Assembly (NCBI GenBank): GCA_002633005.1
Contig: NMRA01000598.1
Span: 192,198 to 256,197, forward strand
Direction of reading: 5' to 3'
Source: Phoronis australis
Lineage: Eukaryota; Phoronida; Phoronidae
Length of the DNA: 64,000 bases
Both the position numbers and the translations under genes were made by a program. This document shows, one piece after another, positions 21,809 through 33,280 of the stretch. Position 1 is the first letter of the stretch; each line of letters opens with the position of its first letter. A model generated the notes under the pieces. It was not told the origin of the DNA. It did no database searches and worked only from the letters and a program-made list of their open reading frames with translations.

Positions 21809-23441
21809 AGCGACTATCAAATGCACCTTGCCAGTCGCCATTAGAGCTACAATACCAACTAGAGTACTTTACATGTACATGTAGTGGCACGTGTACCATG
21901 GCCCCTCAGGCCCTCACCCGGCCGGCCAACAGATGATATACTGTAGTTAACGATCGAGTCGACTCAGTCACCGAGAACGGGGAAACAACATCAAAGGAAT
22001 CGATGACACTTCGTGCAAAGTATGTCCGATAAGCAAGTCGGCTGGTACAATTATAATTTACGAAAGGGTAGCATAGGAAATGTTTACGTCTGAAAGCCTT
22101 GATGCATAATCTAAGATAATACACGCTGATCTTGGCTTCAAAAGCAAAAAAAAAATGCCTATGACCTCCCCGGCTCCCCATCCTCCTTCATCTGAAATGA
22201 AATGGGCGATGAACAATCCGGCTGTGAATAACAACTTAATTACAAACTGAAAATGAAAACGGTTTCAGTTTGTTCAACGTTATTTCCCGGCCGAGAACTA
22301 CTAGCTGATTCAGGTCACTTGTTCCTAAAATAGAAAACCGGGAAAATCCCACTGATAGTACAAATGTTTACGGCACGGCACTATTTTACTTACGCCCCTC
22401 GACAAACCTTATCAGAGGCTGGTACCAAGCGGCATGAGCACATGAGACAACCTGGCGACAACAATGGCGGTAGGTTACGGTTTGGGATAGAAATGTCCAA
22501 ATCACGGGCGGTAACAACGTCACTAAATTCAAGAGCTGAACCGATAAATTAGTTAGGCCTACACGTGCAACAACGGACTGTCCGCCTGGTCATGGCGAGG
22601 AAAATAAGTCTTTCACGCGTTAACTTAGAGAAAAGCAAATCGAGGCACGCTAGTTGTTTTCAAGGGCCGGTAAACTCAAAGAGCGTCGCTTTAGCACAGT
22701 TTCGTTGTACAGTGAGTAGGCTACTGAGAGAATTTAGGTCATCGTGTCGCTAAGTAGCGGTATATTGTGCGCAAGTTACACTGTATGCAAGTACATCAAC
22801 TTGGTATGTCTGTCAGCTGTGCACCGCGTCGAATGGACGAGGGTAATGACAAGGTAATAACCTAGTAGATCTCCATCATGGCATCATGTTAATTTCCTAC
22901 TTGAGGACTCTGCGGCCGTTTGTTACCGGGCTATGATGATGACCTGCATCTCGCCGAGTCCGCAGTCGCCTGTCACCAATTTGAGCGACAGAACATCATC
23001 AAGTTAACATTGATCAACTTCATTTCTAAAGTTGCAGGTTAAATACTTTAAACATTATTGGTGCAGTTAGGTTACTATCTACTCACCAGATCAGTGGATT
23101 TGAAAGGTGAAAGTTGCGTTGCTAATATATCAAGCCTTGACCTAATTTTCTGTCGTGGGATGCCCTCAGCAGCAGGGGTTTTATACTTATTTTGTTGACC
23201 GCAATTTATGGCTTTGGTTTACAAGCTAGGTGAAGTACAGCAACTACTCTACCGGTCAACTCAAGATTTGTAAATTACTTGTTATTGGCTATTTCATTTC
23301 CTACAGGTACATTAGCGAATTTGTTGTATGCATATCTATACGCTAGAAAAATCTGATCTGATAACCTAACTCGACTCTTTTGTTATAGGGTAATTTCTTG
23401 GAAAATCGTGGTTTCATAACACAACTGGATCTCGCTGAGAC
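21809..23441. other. No gene recognised
   Basis: Less A+T-rich than its surroundings but without a domain-bearing frame. Short open frames near 22.4-22.75 kb overlap with nothing recognisable. Confidence 0.4.
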
Positions 23442-23776
23442 CAGGGCCCGGAATCTAATATTTGTTGTCGAAATGAACTCGAAAATTATTTTTAGCAGTA
23501 TCGAAGTCAAGAAAAGTGGTTATTAGACAGTGCTCGAATACCTTAAAGTTTATTACGAATTTCTAGTCCTAGTTTGCACTTGATGACACAATTATATTTG
23601 TGCTACAACCTCCAGTAAAAACTCGAAATTTCGAATACAAACTCGAATTTTTAGCCTTTTGTGTCCTTCAGCATAGGATAATAGACACTTATCTTGAGTT
23701 CAACAAAAGTAGAGTAGAAAATGCCAAACATAATTTCGAGTTCATTTCGAGTAAAACGATTAGAACCGGACCCCGC
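23442..23776. mobile_element. MITE with ~55-bp terminal inverted repeats
   Basis: The left end GGGCCCGGAATCTAAT...TCGAAATGAACTCGAAAATTAT is mirrored at the right end (ATAATTTCGAGTTCATTTCGAG...ATTAGAACCGGACCCC). Total length is about 335 bases. No coding capacity. Target duplication not resolved. Confidence 0.7.
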
Positions 23777-23779
23777 CAT

Positions 23780-25240
23780 GGGCTGTGCCCATAGGATTTT
23801 AATTTAACCACGTTTGTCATTACCTTCGTGTTGGTTATTTTGGTGCTTTTAACGTCGGCAATTAAACTTCTTTATGAGAATAAAAAGTCCTTGTTGCTTG
23901 AACTTGCACATTTTTGTGAAATTAGACATTTTGTAACTTGAAAGTCTCCCCAAGCCTGAGACATCTAATTTAAATTTCTATTACTGCAAATAATATTTCT
24001 AGAAAATATTGTTGCCAGAGGTTGCATTAAGGTGGTGTTGGAAACTGCCACTTTCTACTTTTAGAACATACATTTAAACTCTTCAGTTTTGCTAGTAGAT
24101 ACTTGGCGAAATACACAGGTGTGTCAATAAAGTCATAAACTGTACATGACTTTAATTATGTCATTAGAATGCACAATTTCTTATTTTTTCATAATTTTTA
24201 GGTTGAAATTCCTGAATTGATGTCTTTCACCTGGTGGTGAAGTTTGGACCAAACTTCTTTTGAAGTTGTGTAAAGAAATTTATAACCATAACTGACTGTT
24301 ATGAGTGAATTTGATGAAATGTTTACTGCTGTACTGTTTCATGTGTAATTGGTTTACACTTAATTGCCCAAAACAAGCATTAAACTTACACAAGAGTGTG
24401 ATAAAGAATCATCATTTTGTTTCTAAATATTTTACGACATGTGGATTCCAAGTTAAGAACATTATTACTAGCTTTACACCAATCCAGCATTTATGTTATC
24501 AAGTAACGTGTGGGCATTTACAATTTAATAAAAATAGAAGTGAACCGTAAAATTTCTAGACAAAATGCAGTCTTACTACTTGATCAAATTTTATAAAAAT
24601 TGGCATCTGTTGCGGTTTTGATTAACAACTCCAGTCATGCAATTTTTGAATGTTTTGATTCATGAATTTGTTTAAAATGAAAGTGTTAGTAGTTTCTAAA
24701 AACAGTAAACTTAAGGCAGTGCCAACACTAAGTTAAAAGGAGGTTGTCCCTATATCCAATATTCTTTCACTTTACAACATACTCTCCGCCCCCCTCCTTC
24801 CCCACTGCCCCCTCACAGCATTCCAGAACAGTGGGAAGAGAGAGGGAGAGGGAGAGGGAGAGGGAGAGGGAAACACTTTTATTTACATTAAATTGTAATA
24901 ATACAATGGTTAAAATTCGATTTCAATTAGGCCTTCTAAAGGTTATTGACGGCTAATAAGAAGGTCCCCTGTACAAAATAAACAAATGGAAATGCAAAAA
25001 TCAGTAGGAATAGGTGAGGAAGCCATATATATATATTACATACTTAAGAAAACAAAGTGAATTAGCGCTGAAAACGACCGACCCGCCAGGAACCAAGAAG
25101 TGGACTGGCGCAGCGTAGGAGATTTTGAGAATACAATTAGATACTGTTGTATATAAAGCAATTGGAAATATGACAAACTGGATCTTAGTTGCTAATAATA
25201 AAATTTGTTAAGAACCTGGAGAATGCTCGCAAATAATGTG
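23780..25240. other. No gene recognised; GAGAGG microsatellite at 24838-24871
   Basis: Strongly A+T-rich. A GAGAGG-type purine tract lies at 24838-24871. No recognisable coding sequence. Confidence 0.45.
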
Positions 25241-25246
25241 TTTTTA

Positions 25247-26240
25247 TTATATTTTTAGAGCAGAGACTGGTATTTCGTTGTTGTTTATAAGTCGAGGAAT
25301 TTCAAATCTAGTACAGGCTCTTGATGACAGTTTGTTGGACGGAGGAATTAAATTTTTGAGTTGTATTGTCGGAATAGCAACTGAGTATTGATTCAGGTAT
25401 ATAGGAGTTTTAATGTGTCTGGTTGGTTTATATTGGACGGGTTTACTTAAGAAGTTGTTGGTGTAAAAATACTTAGGAAGCTGATTATTGAGGAATTTGT
25501 AGCAAAATTTTGCAGTTGAGATTTTAAAGATGTCTTGAAGTAGAGGGAGGCGAAGTTTCTTACATATGGGCAGAGCGTGAGCATTATAACTGGAATTTGA
25601 TATATTCCGAAGGATTCTCTTCTGGGCTGTCTGGAGTTTCTTAGTGTAGCCGAAACCCCACGTTACAATGCCGTAGTTTAAATGTGGGAAGACAAGTGAA
25701 TTATATATTAACTTGAGAGCTGGAAGAGGAAGATAATATTTCAGTTGATATATGAATCCACCGAGATTGTTAAGTTTGTTTGGGATGAGGTTTATGTGGG
25801 GGGACCATGAGAGGTTTTTGTCAACGGTAATACCAAGGAAAGGAAAACTGTTCACATGACACATTGTTTTGTTACTTATATAAATGGTGGGAATAATAGA
25901 CATCTCAATTTTCTTTTGCGGGTATTGGAAGATCGTTAATTTACGTTTTGATGTGTTAATTGAAAGTTTGTTCAGGGAAAACCAGTCTGAAATAGATTTA
26001 AGGTTGTTGTTGATGGTGGTTGATTGCTGTAAAGTGTGTTGGGAAGATTCAGTTAGTCTGTAAGGTGTGACGAGGCAAGTGTCGTCAGCATAAAGAAGTG
26101 TCCATGGGAGAAGAAAACGGAAGATCACTTATGTAAATTAAGAAGAGAAGTGGGCCATGGACAGATTCTTGGGGAACTCGGATAGATATTGGTAACCAAC
26201 TGGAAGTTGTATCTCTTAGTGAAACATATTGTCTAACACT
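25247..26240 (-). pseudogene. CR1/Jockey-type LINE reverse transcriptase remnant
   Basis: On the minus strand an open frame of 293 codons (25247-26128) begins just before LLYADDTCL, the catalytic palm motif. It continues through FLGITVDKNLSW and the thumb region (LNYGIVTWG, then QKRILRNI), typical of CR1/Jockey-like non-LTR elements. Upstream, in a shifted frame at about 26129-26240, the expected RQYVSL and VPQ-S-GPLLFLIYISDLP strings are readable, so a frameshift lies near 26.11 kb. The GVPQGS consensus has degraded (VPQES). No endonuclease domain is present. Further N-terminal sequence is replaced by the 42-bp array. Confidence 0.8.
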
Positions 26241-26254
26241 CCATGACGTACACT

Positions 26255-26590
26255 GATCAAAGAATCAAACGAAGGATATTGTTCATAAATTTTAGCGATC
26301 GAAGAATCAAACGAAGGATATTGTTCATAAATTTTAGCGATCGAAGAATCAAACGAAGGATATTGTTCATAAATTTTAGCGATCGAAGAATCAAACGAAG
26401 GATATTGTTCATAAATTTTAGCGATCGAAGAATCAAACGAAGGATATTGTTCATAAATTTTAGCGATCGAAGAATCAAACGAAGGATATTGTTCATAAAT
26501 TTTAGCGATCGAAGAATCAAACGAAGGATATTGTTCATAAATTTTAGCGATCGAAGAATCAAACGAAGGATATTGTTCATAATCTTAGCG
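26255..26590. repeat. Minisatellite, 8 x 42 bp
   Basis: Eight units of 42 bases (GATCGAAGAATCAAACGAAG...TTTTAGC). Units 2-7 are essentially identical; the first and last carry edge variants. Because 42 is divisible by three, frames stay open on both strands and encode a 14-residue repeat, which is an artefact of the array. It sits exactly where part of the LINE reverse transcriptase should lie. Confidence 0.95.
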
Positions 26591-26667
26591 ACACCTAAGG
26601 TTAAAAATGGGCCACACGCTTTGTCCCGGTTTAACTTATCCAAATGTTTCCAAGTCACTGACGCCAA
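26591..26667 (-). pseudogene. Possible N-terminal RT fragment of the same LINE
   Basis: On the minus strand, just beyond the minisatellite, HLDKLNRDKACGP resembles the conserved start of LINE reverse transcriptase (consensus of type NKACGPDGI). Its distance from the VPQ-S motif, about 420 bases, matches the usual spacing between these motifs. The match is short and could be chance. Confidence 0.35.
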
Positions 26668-27055
26668 AATCTGGCCCCGTAACCTTTAGAAAACAGTTTT
26701 TTTTGGAAACGTGCGTAGTTCCGTACTCAAGGACATGTAGAAGATCCCCTGAAGTGATGATTTCAGCCGCTGAACTTCCACGGATGTCGTGAAGGAGTCA
26801 CCGACTGCACTCTTCCAAGAAATGCTCGCGTAAGCCCAAGAATCGGCATGCCGACAATGTTTCACTGTTATCTTGTCTGTCTCCTCGAACCCCACCCCAC
26901 ATGACATTTGACCTCTGTGATCCCTATTGTGCTGATAGCGTCAATTCCTACCGGACTGTGTGTGTGCCATTTTCTTTCTATTGTTGAAATGAGGCGGGAA
27001 TTTTAATGGCAGCAAAATGATGACTGCAGTACAGTGTAAATAGGTTCGAGACTAG

Positions 27056-27303
27056 GGGCCTGTTCCAAGAAACTGACTTAAGTTCATTTTTGACTTAAGT
27101 TTAAGATTTGTCTTAAATTCCAAACTTTGAAACTTCCACATTTGGTAAGTTAGTCAAAATTAAGACAAAACTTCTGTCAAACACTTAAATCAAACTCATA
27201 ATCTCTATTTTGAATTGGTTTTCAGACAACTTTAACTTATATTTTAAAATTTACTGAAATGTAAGATTTGTCTTAGCTAAGTCAGTTTTGTTGGAACGGG
27301 CCC
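27056..27303. mobile_element. Harbinger-like MITE
   Basis: Terminal inverted repeats GGGCCTGTTCCAAGAAACTG and its near-complement CAGTTTTGTTGGAACGGGCCC bound a 248-base A+T-rich element. TAG flanks both sides (27053-27055, 27304-27306) as a 3-bp target duplication. GGGCC ends and a 3-bp duplication suit PIF/Harbinger MITEs, although TWA is the usual target. No transposase. Confidence 0.75.
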
Positions 27304-27309
27304 TAGGAC

Positions 27310-27950
27310 TATAATATTACTCCCAGGTTCGAGCAGAATATTGTCTTCGTTTTGTCTAGTGGAATATTATTTTATTGCTGTCGTCAATTTGTAACGATTG
27401 TTACCGTGACGGCATGTGGCCATTGACGATAGATAATGCAGCAACTGTCGATTTGTCGAGTAAACTTGACAAATCAAGCCTCGTCTTTAAAGAGACTAAT
27501 AAGGTAAACGCCAAATGTAAATCAAATTCGTACTCATGTCAAAAGTCGCAGGTTTGAGACTACACACTAAAATAGTTTTCGCTTCAAAACATTTTCGAAA
27601 GTGTGGTGTTATGTGTACGTAGAGATTATAAATTTGACCATCGTCATAATCATTTCGAGAAATTGCTGGCAATCTTGTTATTAAGGGAATCAATGGCAAT
27701 CTTGTTATTAAGGGAAGCAAAGCCGTTTTCACAATCTTGTTATTAAGGGAAGCAAAGCCGTTTTCACAATGGGTACCTCCGAATCCTGCTCCTCATCATA
27801 CTAATGACAGTTATGATTTTTGTACTTAATTTATATTCACCTGTAGCCAGGCATGTGTGTGCTATGGGGTATTTTAAATGCCGTATCTCGACTGCCTTCC
27901 ATTTCCTTACTTGGGAATTTTTATTATAAATTTAAATTTTGCACTTTCCC
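27310..27950. other. Upstream region of the TPR gene; no gene
   Basis: No domain-bearing frame. A 24-base motif around ATCTTGTTATTAAGGGA is repeated three times at 27672-27751 in short tandem form. Confidence 0.45.
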
Positions 27951-27964
27951 GTTTCTATGGAAAC
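27951..27964 (+). promoter_or_regulatory. X-box (RFX-type) motif
   Basis: GTTTCTATGGAAAC fits the RFX X-box consensus (GTHNYYATRRNAAC) at every position and is close to a perfect palindrome. It lies about 100 bases upstream of the TATA box of the TPR gene. Function is inferred from the match only. Confidence 0.45.
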
Positions 27965-28063
27965 GCGCGTCTTGGGCATTACGAAAGGATTGACCAAAAT
28001 TGTGTGATATTCAGGCGTTTACTGACGCGTTAGTTCGAGAGGAATCGACTGGTTCCGCCTCCC

Positions 28064-28069
28064 TATAAG
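28064..28069 (+). promoter_or_regulatory. TATA box of the TPR gene
   Basis: TATAAG in CCCTATAAGAGTGG would place initiation near 28095. A short noncoding first exon would then end at a consensus splice donor at 28145. Confidence 0.5.
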
Positions 28070-28144
28070 AGTGGACCGGGAAGCATTTTTCGCATCTGGT
28101 TCAAAAACGAGTGGTTTTAGCAGTTTTGATTTGGTTGAGAGAGA

Positions 28145-28299
28145 GTGAGTTTGATGATAAATATAAATATTGGGATGTTTGTACTCGAGGCTTCAGTTGT
28201 ATTATTCTCGCACACTTCATTGCATCTAGATATTGGGAAGTGAGTTCCAGAAGCTTGTATTTTTATTATTTAAACATCTTTCACTTCACCTGCTTACAG
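28145..28299 (+). other. Candidate 5' UTR intron of the TPR gene
   Basis: The donor GTGAGT (28145-28150) and a pyrimidine-rich acceptor ending TTACAG (28294-28299) bound 155 bases. Splicing would put the ATG at 28301 one base into the second exon. Vertebrate IFIT genes have a similar design, with a tiny first exon and a single large coding exon. Confidence 0.55.
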
Positions 28300-28300
28300 G

Positions 28301-29683
28301 ATGATGGACATCCTCTGCTCCGGAACACCTAATGAGACCATGAATCTATTTTTTCAGGAGCTGTGTCCGGGACATTTCGAGCATCCTTTTCTGTCCAACT
28401 TAGGCGGTGACAAAATGTACTTGGAAGGCCTCAGAGATCGTTTAAAGTCTGAGTTCGAAGACGAACCGTTTGTTAGGAGACACGCTATTATGAATTTGAT
28501 GGGTGTCGTGGACTGCTTATTGGGCGACATCACCGAAGGCAAAAATTGGTTCTCCAAAGTCTTGAAAGAAGACGAAGAAAACCTGAACTCCTTGAAAAAC
28601 CTCGAATGGGCGGATCGTAAGATCGGGTTGAAAACTGAGGCCGATACAACTAAGTCAAAACTTGAGACAATGTTGAAGGAAAAGAGCCCCGAAGAAGACC
28701 TCGTTTGGAAGGCTCGTGCCTTGATTGAGATCGCTCGGGCAGCCTGTTTGACCGACCAACACCACAAACAGGATGACATAGCTTTTGGACAGAAGATGTT
28801 CGATTCTGCATTAGCTTTAGGTAAGGATAATCCGGACAAAGATGAATATTGTGACTGGAAGTTGGGCTACGCTTTTCATTTGATGCGAATGGCTAAGAAA
28901 GTGAGGAACATTAATAAGAATGATGATCGTTACTTCAAGCGTGCGCTGGAAACGTTTTATGATGTGGCGAAGTATTGTGAGGGCGAAGTCAATGGTTCGC
29001 GTGGACTAAATCGACAGGCATCTGCAGATCGCGACAGTGATCACCACTCGTTTCTCCACGATCGCAACGATGAAAGAGTCCGCGACATGTGCGGGAAGGC
29101 ATGGGCTTTCGCTGGAGTTCTATTATTTTGGTATAAAGGTCGATACGACATGTTGTCAGCAGTCGTTGCCAACTGCCATCCCTCAGATGCCAGACTTGAT
29201 GGCATCCAGTGCCTGAGTAAGGCCGAGCGGGCTTCGCCAGATTGCGGTGCAGTATTGAGACGCGTCGCCCAAACATATATGGAGAACAAGAAGCTGACGA
29301 AAGCGTTGGAGACAGCAGAAAAAGCCGTTGCGGCCCAGGGCATTGGCTTTGCGTATTACGTTCGCGGGCAAATTCGTTTAGAATTATACAGGCAAGATGA
29401 AAGCAACCGAGAAAATTTGAAGCGCGCTTTGGAAGATTTACAAAAAGCGCACGAGAAACATTTCCGACCGTCTTACGCCGTGAGAGATATCGCGATTGCT
29501 CTACGTTATGACGGTCAGCTGGAAAAGGCGCTGGAATATTTCAAGCGGTCAGAGGATGCTGCCGGGGGTAACAAAGATTACCGCATGTATCTGGAGTGGG
29601 CGAAATGTCTTAACGAAAAGGGTGAATACCAGACATCAAAAGATAAAAGACAAATGGCAGACAGCATTTTGGCTGAAAATTAG
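28301..29683 (+). CDS. TTC22/IFIT-like tetratricopeptide repeat protein
   Basis: The 460-residue product is soluble, charged and helical, with no signal peptide or membrane segment. It is read as a superhelix of degenerate TPR units, a scaffold for protein or RNA contacts. An N-terminal ELCPGHF (20-26) and the following EGLRDRL region resemble the start of TTC22. TPR-like helix pairs recur at about 60-105 (GDITEGKNWFSKVL, then LNSLKNLEWADRKIG), 300-360 (LTKALETAEKAVAAQG) and 385-455 (GQLEKALEYFKRSEDA). The interrupted coding exon and 5' UTR intron resemble the IFIT pattern. The start follows a splice acceptor directly; an alternative ATG is the next codon. TTC22-like and IFIT-like proteins are expanded in several marine invertebrates, where antiviral roles have been proposed. 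Orthology to either vertebrate gene is not certain. Confidence 0.8.
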   Translation: MMDILCSGTPNETMNLFFQELCPGHFEHPFLSNLGGDKMYLEGLRDRLKSEFEDEPFVRRHAIMNLMGVVDCLLGDITEGKNWFSKVLKEDEENLNSLKNLEWADRKIGLKTEADTTKSKLETMLKEKSPEEDLVWKARALIEIARAACLTDQHHKQDDIAFGQKMFDSALALGKDNPDKDEYCDWKLGYAFHLMRMAKKVRNINKNDDRYFKRALETFYDVAKYCEGEVNGSRGLNRQASADRDSDHHSFLHDRNDERVRDMCGKAWAFAGVLLFWYKGRYDMLSAVVANCHPSDARLDGIQCLSKAERASPDCGAVLRRVAQTYMENKKLTKALETAEKAVAAQGIGFAYYVRGQIRLELYRQDESNRENLKRALEDLQKAHEKHFRPSYAVRDIAIALRYDGQLEKALEYFKRSEDAAGGNKDYRMYLEWAKCLNEKGEYQTSKDKRQMADSILAEN

Positions 29684-30033
29684 ATCGCACCAAATGACAC
29701 TGGGAAAATACTGCAAGGTTATGCGTTTTTGTTCGTGTTTATTTCGTTGCCTGTAACTTTGCACAGGATACTGCTAATCAACGTCGAATCACCCGTTTAT
29801 GATACACAAGATGTACACGTGTATAAAAAAATGGATGTACATGTACACTGTATGTTATGACTCATTCAGTACAAGTATACTATGAAGACAATTATGAGTC
29901 GTTACTGAACTTACTTGAAATGAAAGGACAACGTTTCGCCATCGTACTGTCTGGTGATTTTTTCAAGCCTGCTAGTGTGCTACCTCTGGTGAATTCGGTC
30001 GGAGTTTAGAAAATCGGGGAGAAACTTAGAAGG

Positions 30034-30205
30034 CAGTGCCCGGTTGCATGAAACAGTCCTAAGTTGGGGCTCAATTAAGGTTCCTAAATCTACTACGTAT
30101 TTGCCCGTTTGTGAAAACACCGATTGTCATATCGTATGCTGTTTGAGTATCATTACTATGCCAATTTTTGGCTTTTATGAAAATCGAGAGTGTTGTTGTC
30201 ACGTG
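30034..30205 (+). mobile_element. Partial MITE, same family as 58451-58885
   Basis: It starts CAGTGCCCGGTTGCATGAAACAGTCC and keeps similarity to the left half of the 58.45-kb element, including CGTATTTG and ACCGATTGTC, for about 170 bases. The matching right terminus was not found, so the copy is truncated. Confidence 0.65.
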
Positions 30206-31720
30206 ACGTTTGTTTTGAAGTTTGTATGCGTGTGTGTGAGAGTAAGCGTGCGTGTGCTTGTCATCAGAGTTCATTTGCCAGAGTAATGTAATGATCTAGG
30301 TGTGCATTGTATCCAAAAAAAAAATAAGTCAAGCAGTCAAGCAGAGCGTGTTTTAATATTTACGACTTAGCACTTGCTGGCCTCATCTGCTAAAAACGTT
30401 CGAGAATTTTTTCGGTAAGACCGACATGTCACTCATTGAGTCGCCGGGTGAGTGGATGCGTGACCGTAGTGTAACAGCTATTTCCCGGAAGATTTGGGGT
30501 GTAAGGGTGCGAAGTGGGTCATTTTGACCTTAAAAACACCAATTATGATTAGTTAAATAATTTCTCTTAAAAATAATGCAGAAGCTTTTTACGGTATTGG
30601 AAACTTTCGGAAATTAGTGCCAATATTTATTTGCCGATGCTTACCCAATTAATCTTCGATGACAGTCGGTACATTATGCAGCGCGCGCTTCTTGGTCGCG
30701 TGCTAACACAGGTCGAGTTTTTTTATTAGTCTTCGATTCACGGTTTTCACATGCACAAAGAAGTTTGAGGCCGGAGAAGATCTGTACTGGAAAGAAACAA
30801 TGCAATCCCGCTCTTTGACAAGTACGCTCTGTCTGTTTTCAAAGTCCAGACCCGCGTAGTGGGGCACATCCCTCGCAAGAGCAGCAAAACTTCTGCGTTT
30901 TTTTTGAATCCCGGCGTAAGTTTGAAGTGTACGGACATAACGGTGAGGCTCGTGGTCCGTTACAAATTTAGGCTGTCGGATCTTTCAATTGATAAATTGG
31001 AGACGTTAGAACTGTATGTAAGGGCATTTTTCGCATGTAGTTCATGGGCTGGGCGCTTACTTTAGCAAAGTCTGAAAACGCGTTGGGGCACTTGTTGAGT
31101 CATGGGCGCTAATTAGGGCGAATAGCGGCAGAATTACATACAACAGCGTAGTTTAATGCACACAAATTACACGTCGTGCAAACCAGTCGGCCATCCCGTT
31201 TACCATCAACAATCCCAGTAGCCTTTGCGCACCCTAGTTTCCGAACATGCGCAATCGTTAAATCGATTCGGTTGCAACTCCGCCGACAGGAGTCGCGTTC
31301 CTAAACATGGCTCGCTCTGTTGGCGTATCGGCGTACTGGTTATTGTATTCCGCGATGTTCGAACGGCTAGAAAAAATACGGACACTGAATTGTGTTATAC
31401 AATCCTTAAGGACGTTGAGATTCGGAAGCGTTGGGTCGTTGTCCTACGCCCCGAAGAAGGAAAATGTGTCCTTGTAAAATTTATAAATGTTTTCGAAAAG
31501 GGGGCTGGCCAGTGGGGGAGGAACGGTGACACTGAGGTTGAAATTCAAGCCTCCTCTTTAAACCGGAGACAAGGCTTGAGATTCAACCTCATTTTGGCTA
31601 TCACACACCTGGGACAGGATTCTGACTAAAGTTTCCGCCGATTTTTTTAAGTTTTACTCATTTCTAGGAGTAGGAAGGCTTCCGCAGAGCGAGCGTGGCG
31701 GTTAAGTCAAAGTCAGCGGC
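30206..31720. other. No gene recognised; hairpin at 31534-31590
   Basis: A 134-codon frame at 31225-31629 has no recognisable domain. It contains an inverted repeat: 19-base arms (GAGGTTGAAATTCAAGCCT and its partner) with two mismatches around a 19-base loop. Confidence 0.4.
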
Positions 31721-31721
31721 C

Positions 31722-31773
31722 ATGGCGTTGGTTTGGGAAAAAGCGTGGTCGGAAAAAATCAATTACAAATACA
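31722..31773 (+). CDS. Candidate first coding exon, unknown gene
   Basis: GCGGCCATGG gives a near-ideal translation start context, and 52 bases of open frame (MALVWEKAWSEKINYKY) end at a donor-like GTAAGC (31774). I could not link it to a second exon downstream or recognise the peptide. It may be chance. Confidence 0.2.
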
Positions 31774-31779
31774 GTAAGC

Positions 31780-33280
31780 AAACATGTATTTGTTTATTTG
31801 ATATCACAACCTGGAAATTATTAATGCATGACTACCGGGTACTGATCACAGCAATATGCGTTAATCTCGTTGTTCGGACAATCAAGTTAAGTCGGAACTG
31901 GGTGCATGATCTCGCCCGGGGGGAAATCTCTCTGTCGCCTTGGATACTACTTAACGGAGGTTTACTGTACTATCATAATTTCCCACGCGACACAGCCATA
32001 GTTCCCACTAAACTAAACAGAAAAGATCGACGTTGCATTGCTTTTTGAGGGCATCAGCTTTTTCCCATAAAACTATGAAAAACAACGCGACGTCGGGTGT
32101 TTTTGGGTGCCACTCTCCCATTCGACAACTAACGCTGTCGGTATCTCCAATGAGCTATATATCTATATTTATCCCATACGCGTTGAATCTGTCGAGGGAA
32201 ATACGGCCATGTGTTAAAATTTTCCGTATCCACCTCCATCAACAGTGACCTCTGACATGGAAAGTTCAAAAGGTAGGTCAATGTCGACTCTTCAGTCGGT
32301 TCGATCATTAAACTTTCCGAATATAGTTTAAAGTAATACAGTTGCAGCAGTGTAACTAACACTGGGCATGCAACCAGGCCCTAAGCGCAAAATTGGGAAC
32401 AAAATCGTTATAAGACACTTATGCCTCAGTTTTCAATTGCTGAATACTACGTCCTCTGCAACTCAGGTGCCGATTCCTAGGAAACTAAAATATTAAATAT
32501 TGTTGTTTTTAACTATTTCCAGGAGATGTTACAAGTTCACTGCACAGTTGCGGTTGCTTTCATTTTTGTTACCCCTTTTAAAGAACTAAATCGTTACTTT
32601 TAAAACTGTTTCTTTTACAAGTCAAGAGAAACTTGCAACCTAACGCGCAAGTACATTACGGCGTTTTCCTGTTGCCCCCAACTTGTTCGATTCTATAGCC
32701 CAACAACAAGTGATTAACTCCATTCTGGAATTTATGGTTGGAGGGCCAGCTCTCTTTTGTTCGATAATTGCTCTACTCCAAGAAGATTGTATCTACCCTG
32801 ACTGGGCTGTGCTGTTAAAAATAAAAGTTAAGTTCTAACATATTTGAACATAAATCAATAGCATTTCTGAAATCTTCGTCAAATTGTGATCGTGTTTAGT
32901 TTTTGAATCGCCAAAATCACCCAACTGCCGACAACCGGAGTTACAATCTATTCTTTCCGAATACACTAATTCACTCCGAGTTTGTGTTAACACGCGGTCT
33001 GTAATAAGCCTGGTAGATAATTGGCCTGCTTGTTGTCATAACTGACAAAAGAGTGTGCTTGGCAGTTAACAAAGAAGCTAGATGTTATTCATCACTCGCT
33101 CGGAACCCCCTACGTCTGGTAAAGTCACTGAACGGGAAAACGCAGTCATGACATACATATAGGATGCGATCCGCCATGTGAACAGTCTAGGTGAAGTATT
33201 TGAAAACGTTGCCGAAAAATATAAGAAACTCAGGAATTCGAAGCGCATGGGATACGTAGGCCTACAAAATGTACCTCGAT
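31780..33280. other. No gene recognised
   Basis: Short frames only. One at 33178-33280 has a plausible charged composition but runs into the hairpin at 33281 and has no recognisable domain. Confidence 0.4.

Noticed and set aside
26255-26590. CRISPR-like array of 42-bp repeats
   Set aside because: Repeats abut directly with no unique spacers, and the genome is eukaryotic.
26243-26689. 148-codon and 136-codon frames on opposite strands with a 14-residue repeat
   Set aside because: Both are by-products of a 42-bp tandem array whose unit is a multiple of three.
31225-31629. 134-codon plus-strand frame
   Set aside because: No recognisable domain, no promoter or splice signals, and it contains an inverted repeat.
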